64,000 nucleotides of DNA from positions 43,905,454 to 43,969,453 of the forward strand of contig NC_062214.1 of the NCBI RefSeq assembly GCF_902686445.1, given 5' to 3'. Shown here piece by piece: positions 58,709-64,000 of the stretch. The notes beneath the pieces are model-generated. The model worked only from the letters and a program-made list of their open reading frames with translations. It did no database searches and had not been told where the DNA came from. The stretch comes from Sciurus carolinensis (lineage: Eukaryota > Chordata > Mammalia > Rodentia > Sciuridae). Positions within the stretch are counted from its first letter, which is position 1. Each line of letters begins with the position of its first letter. The translations under genes and the position numbers were made by a program.

Positions 58709-59266
58709 GTTCAGCAAATATTAATTCTTTCTTTGTTAAATATGGTATATGAAATAAAAATCAATAAGGCTCTGCAGGAGAGCTTGTGAAGAGGAGAGAG
58801 ACTTCATGGCAGGGATTTCATGAGAACCCACTCTTCTCTACCTAAGATTAGGGTTGCTCCAGAACTGACCTGTGGCCACCTGGGGAGTAAACTTACTACT
58901 CAGGCCACTGTTCTTCCTCAGGGATGTCTGCAACCGGTGAAACCCTTGCTAGAGGCAGCCCGTTGTCTGTGTTGCAATCACTCAGGCAGCAAGAGTATAA
59001 ACAGAGCCTGGTGCTGCTTTCTGCTTACAGTTACATAACTTGCTCTGGAGTCATACTTTCCAGATGTTGTGTATCGACATGCTCCCCTCTTCTTGCACTA
59101 CCTGTTTCTTTAACCACATTCAGCTTTTCTGGGTAAAGGTCAAAGACAAGCTCCAAGGACAGTCAGGTGCTTTAAATCTGGGAAAACGCCTTTTTGAGCT
59201 CATTCTTTGCTTTCCCGAAAGCTCTCTGAAAACTTTTGCTTTTCTTTCCCTTTATGAAACCAACAC

Positions 59267-59350
59267 TCCTTCCTTTTCTTCTTCCCTCCCTTCCTTCTTT
59301 CTTTCCTTTTTTTCTTCCTTTCTTCCTCCCTCCCTCCTTTCCTTTCTCCA
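59267..59350. repeat. (TTCC/TTTC/TCCC)n polypyrimidine tract
   Basis: About 84 nt of almost pure pyrimidine on this strand, with short mirror-symmetric blocks. Confidence 0.95.
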
Positions 59351-59818
59351 ATGCAGAAGCATAATTTTGGTTGGTTTTCATTGCTCACTTATGTGTACAG
59401 ACTTGAGTTTAGAATAGTGAGTAGGTTGGATGTGAGCCTAAACCATAGGTTCAAGGCCAGGGCTGCAAGAGAACCCCAGACTTTCAGGGGGCACTTTGGA
59501 TTACCAGGGTTCACTTGTAGGTACTCACCATGTTTTGGACTTATTCCAGGGCCACCTGGGAAAATCAGGGTGATGTGGTAACTCCATCATTGGTTTCATT
59601 GAACGGTCCCACATTTCCAGGGCTTCTTTGTGTTGGCCCAGGCATTTTCCTGGAGGTGAAGAGGCTTAAAGATACACAGTGTGAAACCCTCAGAAACCAC
59701 ATGCTGAAGGTAGTGGGGAGAGAAATCCAGTTCTTTCACTCATAACAGATGCCTTACTGATTGTGTACACCTGTGACTCACTGGGACTCAGAGGAGAATG
59801 GATATAAGATAGAGGGTT

Positions 59819-59840
59819 AAAAAAAAAAAAAAAAAAAAAA
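59819..59840. repeat. Poly(A) tract, 22 nt
   Basis: An uninterrupted A run with no recognised retroelement body upstream. Confidence 0.9.
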
Positions 59841-60541
59841 CTTCCAGGAGTAGCAGTGTTGAGGTCATTAAGTGTCTCCAAGGGAAAACAATGAAAGGAG
59901 GTCTCACCTGGGAGGATGGAGGTCCTGTTTGCTGAGGAGGAAGTTATGAAATCAGTAAAGCCCATTATATTTTAGCAACAACAATACGTGACTGTCCTAC
60001 CTCTGATCAGCAAAGAATTCATTTTGCAATACTTGTGTTCCTGCACTCATTAAAATTCATCTTTCAGAAGGGTTCCACAAAAAAGAAATACCCTATTGAT
60101 GCCTGATGTAATTCTTGGCCCATCTGAGTACATGGCTGCCTGTATTCTATCTGTAACATCAGGATTTTTCCCCCTATGCATTCTCTTGTTCATCTGTCAT
60201 GAGTAATGAGTAACTTAGCACCCATTTCCTGCTCTTGTTCTAATTCATTGTTTACAACACTAGAATATTGAATGCAGGTGAACACATAAGAGTAGTATCC
60301 CTTGGAATGGAGCCAGCATGGCATTTGATTGATTTATTAATGTGATGATGTTGTTTTTGACTGGCAGTGGGTATCCTCCTATAATGTCAATCTTGGAAGT
60401 GTTCTTTAGGAGTGTAAGACACGGGGCTTCATTCTTCTTTTAGGGAAGGGCCTCATTTTTGCTTTTATGAAAGGTCTTATAACCATGCTAGGCATTGTCA
60501 GCAAGCCTAGGAAACTATCCAAATCTCCAGTAATATAAAAC

Positions 60542-60563
60542 TATATATATATATATATATATA
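60542..60563. repeat. (TA)n microsatellite
   Basis: Eleven TA units. Confidence 0.95.
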
Positions 60564-62970
60564 AAACTTTTATGTTTGATTTTTTAAATTAAAAGAGTCA
60601 TTTAAGAATAAGAATGCTTACTTGTCCTAGAAAACCCAAACAATACTGAACTGTATAGATTAAAGAATTAAAATCTTTCTTCATTTTCACTTCATCTGCT
60701 TCAGTTATGCCACACAAGGAAACTAACCATTGTGAACAGGGTGGGCTAGGAGGTAGGATTCTTCATGACCTCCTTTCTTCATTCATAAGTACCTGCATGA
60801 AAACATAATGAACCAATGTGTAGACCATGAAAACATTGTTCTTTTTACTACTTGCTAAATGACTGCCCCAGATGGGTTTAGTTTTTTCATCTTGTTTTGT
60901 TGTGTGTTTTTTTTTTCTGCATACCTTTTATCCAATCTGTTGACATGTGTGATAGAGGAGGGCCTTAGGATGAGATTTATTTTAGCCCTTAAGTGAGATT
61001 AGAGTTGCCATGTACTTATGAGGATGCTCAAAGGCTCGGAGCTGCATGGGCCCGTTGCACTGTATGCTGTGGCAGCAGAATTGATATTGGTAGTATTGGT
61101 AGTCAGTGGTGATCACAAAATGGCATGGCCACTTTGGTTCCCTAGCCTTAAGCTCACACACATGTAGGTCACTCTCATGCAGTGTCCCCTTCTTTACTGT
61201 ACTTTGTGCAACCAGAAGTGTCAGGACCAACAAGAGAACAGGGCACAGGAAGTGTTCCTCCAGTATTTTTTGTTTGTTCCTTCCCTTTTTCTTGACCTTT
61301 TCTCTGACTCCTTCTTCCTATAAAAGGGAGACAAAGAAAAACAGAATATTTGAGATGTTGCCCCTCTACTCAGAGGTGGAATTAAACCAGAGTCTTCTAA
61401 GGAAGAACAGCAGATGGGATGGCTGGCTCTCCCCCTGTTTTCCTGGGGCTCTATATCTGAGTGACACTGAATAAGACCAAGGAACCCAAGCCCATTTGGA
61501 CCCCACTCAGTGGCCCATTTCAGCTCCATGTTCTGACCTTGCCTCTCTGAGGTCTTTCTTTTCTTCGTTGGCTTAGCAAGTCAGATTTTGAAATTTAATC
61601 AAGAATCTGAGACATGCAATCTACTGTGGCTGCTGTGTTTTTGCTACTGATTCCAGGTAGACTGTCACAGCTACTGCTTTCAGAGGAGGTCCTGTGAATT
61701 ACAGTGACATGGGGCTAGTTCTCTTGTGCTTGAACCTTTTCAAGACAGAAGCAGGGAAGTGCCTCACTGACAAGTTTAGCCCCTTTGGGGCTTAAGAAGC
61801 TTGTCGCGCTACCCCACACCACTAGGAGATGATGTTTCAAAGCATAAAGGCAACACCACACATGTGGGCTGCACTGTAGCCTTTCAGGTGTGGGGTGCAG
61901 GAAGGGACTATAAGCACGGATATATTTATAGAATGATCACTCTGGTCATGTATTCAGCTCATATGTGCAGAGCCTAGTACTATTGATGAACAAAAAAGCT
62001 TTTGCCCTTTGGAAATTCTCTGTGCCCGAGTTTATTCGTGGCTTAACTGTAATGTTCCAAACCTGCAGATAGGCATCCATCCATGGACCAATATTTTTTG
62101 AGGAATGTTGAATTAAAGGTGCAGTTGTTGCCTGTTCCTCTTCTAAACCTCTTCCCTGGGGTTCTAGACACTTGAGAGTTCTCGCTCAGCTGTGAGGTTT
62201 TCCTTGGCTACAGGTTGAATGAAGTTGTGGTAGAAGGTTCAGGCAATCTGGAATACTAGCCTTGCTGGTAATGCTGCCTGTTATCACCGACTTCCAGGAG
62301 GAAAGTTAGCAAAAGTTTGTCATGACACACCTTGGTGTCTCCCAAGCCTTGGCCTGCCTGTGTGTCTGGACATGGGTTACTGACTGGGCAGGAGGCCTGA
62401 TGTGTCAGATGTGAGATTAATAGATGGTGTCTGCATTGTGTAGAACTGCAAATATCACCCTGTCACCTGAAAACATAAACTGCATATTTTGGCATTTGGA
62501 TGAAGGCCACATCACATAAAAGTGCTGAGGAGGAAACTTGCCTTGATCCTGTGGTCCTTGAGCCAGTGTGCTAGCAATCAAGTCACCAGCTTCTGGGACA
62601 CCCTTTTCCTGTCCTGGTTCTAGGTCAACTTCTTTGTTTTGTCATTTCTGCAAAGAAAGGGTCCTTTGTGTTGCTGTCCTCAGACCCACTTAGCCTCATG
62701 CACATACCTGTCTTTGTGGTTCACGCACAATAGGTTGATTTCCTCCGTGTCAGACAGACCTGTTCCCCTTCTTTCCACCAGGTTGTGATACTTTAAACAG
62801 AAATGCAAAGGAGGCAGTGTTGTGTATCAGGCTGCAGTGGCCTCAGGACAGACTTTCCAGAGCATGATGCTCTTGGGATCAGATAGTAGGCCTGGGATCT
62901 TAAATATTCCTACTCAGGTTCATGGAAAGAGATTTACATTTGAGGGATTTCCATTCAGCACCAAATGTTC
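60564..62970. other. Intronic stretch, mostly unrecognised
   Basis: A 122-codon plus-strand frame at 61106-61474 has no supporting signals. Near 61945-62010 the phrase order is weakly L2-like. Confidence 0.45.
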
Positions 62971-62974
62971 TGGA

Positions 62975-63130
62975 AAGAGACTAGATTTATACTGAAACTG
63001 GGTTCTAGTTCCATCCTAAGTGAACCATACAACTAGGGGTAGATCCTTGACCTCCTGGGGCTATGGATTCTTCCTACAAAGTGTGGATGCCTCTCCTTCA
63101 TGGCTGCGGTCATGGGGATTATTAGGAATG
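62975..63130 (+). mobile_element. MIR-like fragment
   Basis: 'actagatttatactgaaactgggttctagttcc', 'agatccttgacctcctggggc' and 'ctacaaagtgtggatgcc' follow MIR order. Confidence 0.5.
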
Positions 63131-63544
63131 GTGCTCCTGTGTGCTTGGGTGTTCCCAGGACCCCCCAAGCTGCTGATTTTTATGATCCCTGTGGAGCCGA
63201 AGGTCACTAGCCTGCTAGAGAATCATAGCTCTGTAATCAGAGTTCAGTTATTTATTTGCTCATGCACAGGAAGACTTGGAAAGCACTAGTGTGAGGGGGA
63301 TGCTGGGAAAGGTGAGGCCACCTTTCCTACCCCTACATGCTTACATATAGCTGGAGAGGGAGGAATGAGATGCAGGTTCAGAAGCACTAGAGAAGGTAAG
63401 CAGGTTCCCAGGATTTACACTGAAAGCAAAGGACTTTCTCTGCTGCCACTTTGGGTGCCAGGGGCTGTTAAAGATCAACTCTGCACCTCACATGACAGCA
63501 AGTGCAATGGCCCATTTGACAGGACAGGGGTTCTCTGTTTAATC

Positions 63545-63690
63545 TGAGCTATGGCTCATAAATCAGTCAAATAAAAAAATCCAATTCAGAAAATGTCTAG
63601 CAGTTCAAAAATTCTGGGATAAAGCTCTGACAAGGGGAGCTGTAAATCAGCAATAAATCAGAAACTATCATTATGAGCTCCCCACCACCA
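63545..63690. promoter_or_regulatory. Candidate conserved non-coding block
   Basis: Repeat-free, AT-rich sequence with three AAATCAG motifs (63562, 63643 and 63657 areas), GGGATAA and GAGCTGTAAATCAG. It looks constrained rather than random, but conservation is not tested. Confidence 0.25.
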
Positions 63691-64000
63691 CCACCATAGG
63701 AGAGGGGAGGGTGGAGGCCACTGAGCTGCAGTGACTTCCAGAAGTGGGGAGGGGAACAAATGAGAACAATGTCCAGATCTTTGTGGAGGAGGCAGACTTT
63801 GAGTGTTCACAACTCTGCAAATTTGGAAAACATGGAGCTTTTAAGTGAGCTACAGGGGTCTGGGCAGATGAGCTTATTCACGGGTATTAGGATCCTCTTG
63901 TTTCTATTTCTCTTCCATCTCTAAGCCGTGCTTTCATTTCCACTCTGCTTCCCATGATGAATCCCCTGTGACCTGCCGCATTCACAGAAAAGAGGCAAAA

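Larger units (their letters stand above)
33316..64000 (+). other. SLC24A3: Partial downstream intron of SLC24A3 (probably intron 2)
   Basis: The next NCKX3 coding segment (Ala-Leu-His-Glu-Phe and onward) does not appear in any frame through the window end, so the intron is at least 30.7 kb. A very long intron fits the large size known for SLC24A3 in mammals. Confidence 0.7.

Noticed and set aside
1..64000. CRISPR array, operon, phage or other prokaryotic system
   Set aside because: No regularly spaced repeats, no dense coding, no ribosome-binding sites; the repeat content is mammalian.

Overview
This is a non-coding-rich stretch of a mammalian nuclear genome, best explained as the interior of a very large gene. 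Low gene density, CpG depletion, long introns and hundreds of decayed retroelements rule out a prokaryote, plasmid or virus. The SINEs are mostly dimers of a 7SL-derived B1-like head and a tRNA-Ala-like ID tail (the arrangement called B1-dID). Together with lone ID copies and a lineage-specific L1, they point to a squirrel-related rodent (ground squirrel, marmot or similar). That assignment rests on known SINE distributions and is an inference.

Only one host coding segment is convincing: a 129-nt internal exon at 33187-33315 on the + strand. It has a strong polypyrimidine/AG acceptor and a GT donor. Its 42 complete codons match my memory of the extracellular N-terminal segment of NCKX3, the K+-dependent Na+/Ca2+ exchanger encoded by SLC24A3. 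The split codons at both edges fit that protein (Glu before, Ala after). The window would then be about 33 kb of the preceding intron, this exon (probably exon 2), and about 31 kb of the following intron.

The rest is intron with recognisable repeats. These are rodent L1 3' ends near 0.9, 19, 20, 30 and 48 kb, and older L1 remnants near 10, 13, 47 and 56 kb. There are B1-dID/ID SINEs, MaLR-type (MST/MLT1-like) solo LTRs, hAT/MER5-type DNA transposon relics, MIR/L2 fossils and many microsatellites. Several insertions can be dissected: an L1 nested in a SINE with a 17-bp target duplication, an L1 nested in an older L1, two L1s with inverted 5' ends (twin priming), and an apparent poly(A)-only insertion.

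Non-repeat signals worth attention are a block at 6.52-6.66 kb that looks like a conserved enhancer and carries a 26-bp imperfect palindrome, a CpG-dense patch at 14.6-14.74 kb, and a motif-rich block at 37.5-37.6 kb. I did not find a new multi-gene system. The most unusual recurrent structure is telomere-like CCCTAA hexamers embedded in the 3' UTR of the local L1 family. No tools were run, so all family names come from pattern recognition.
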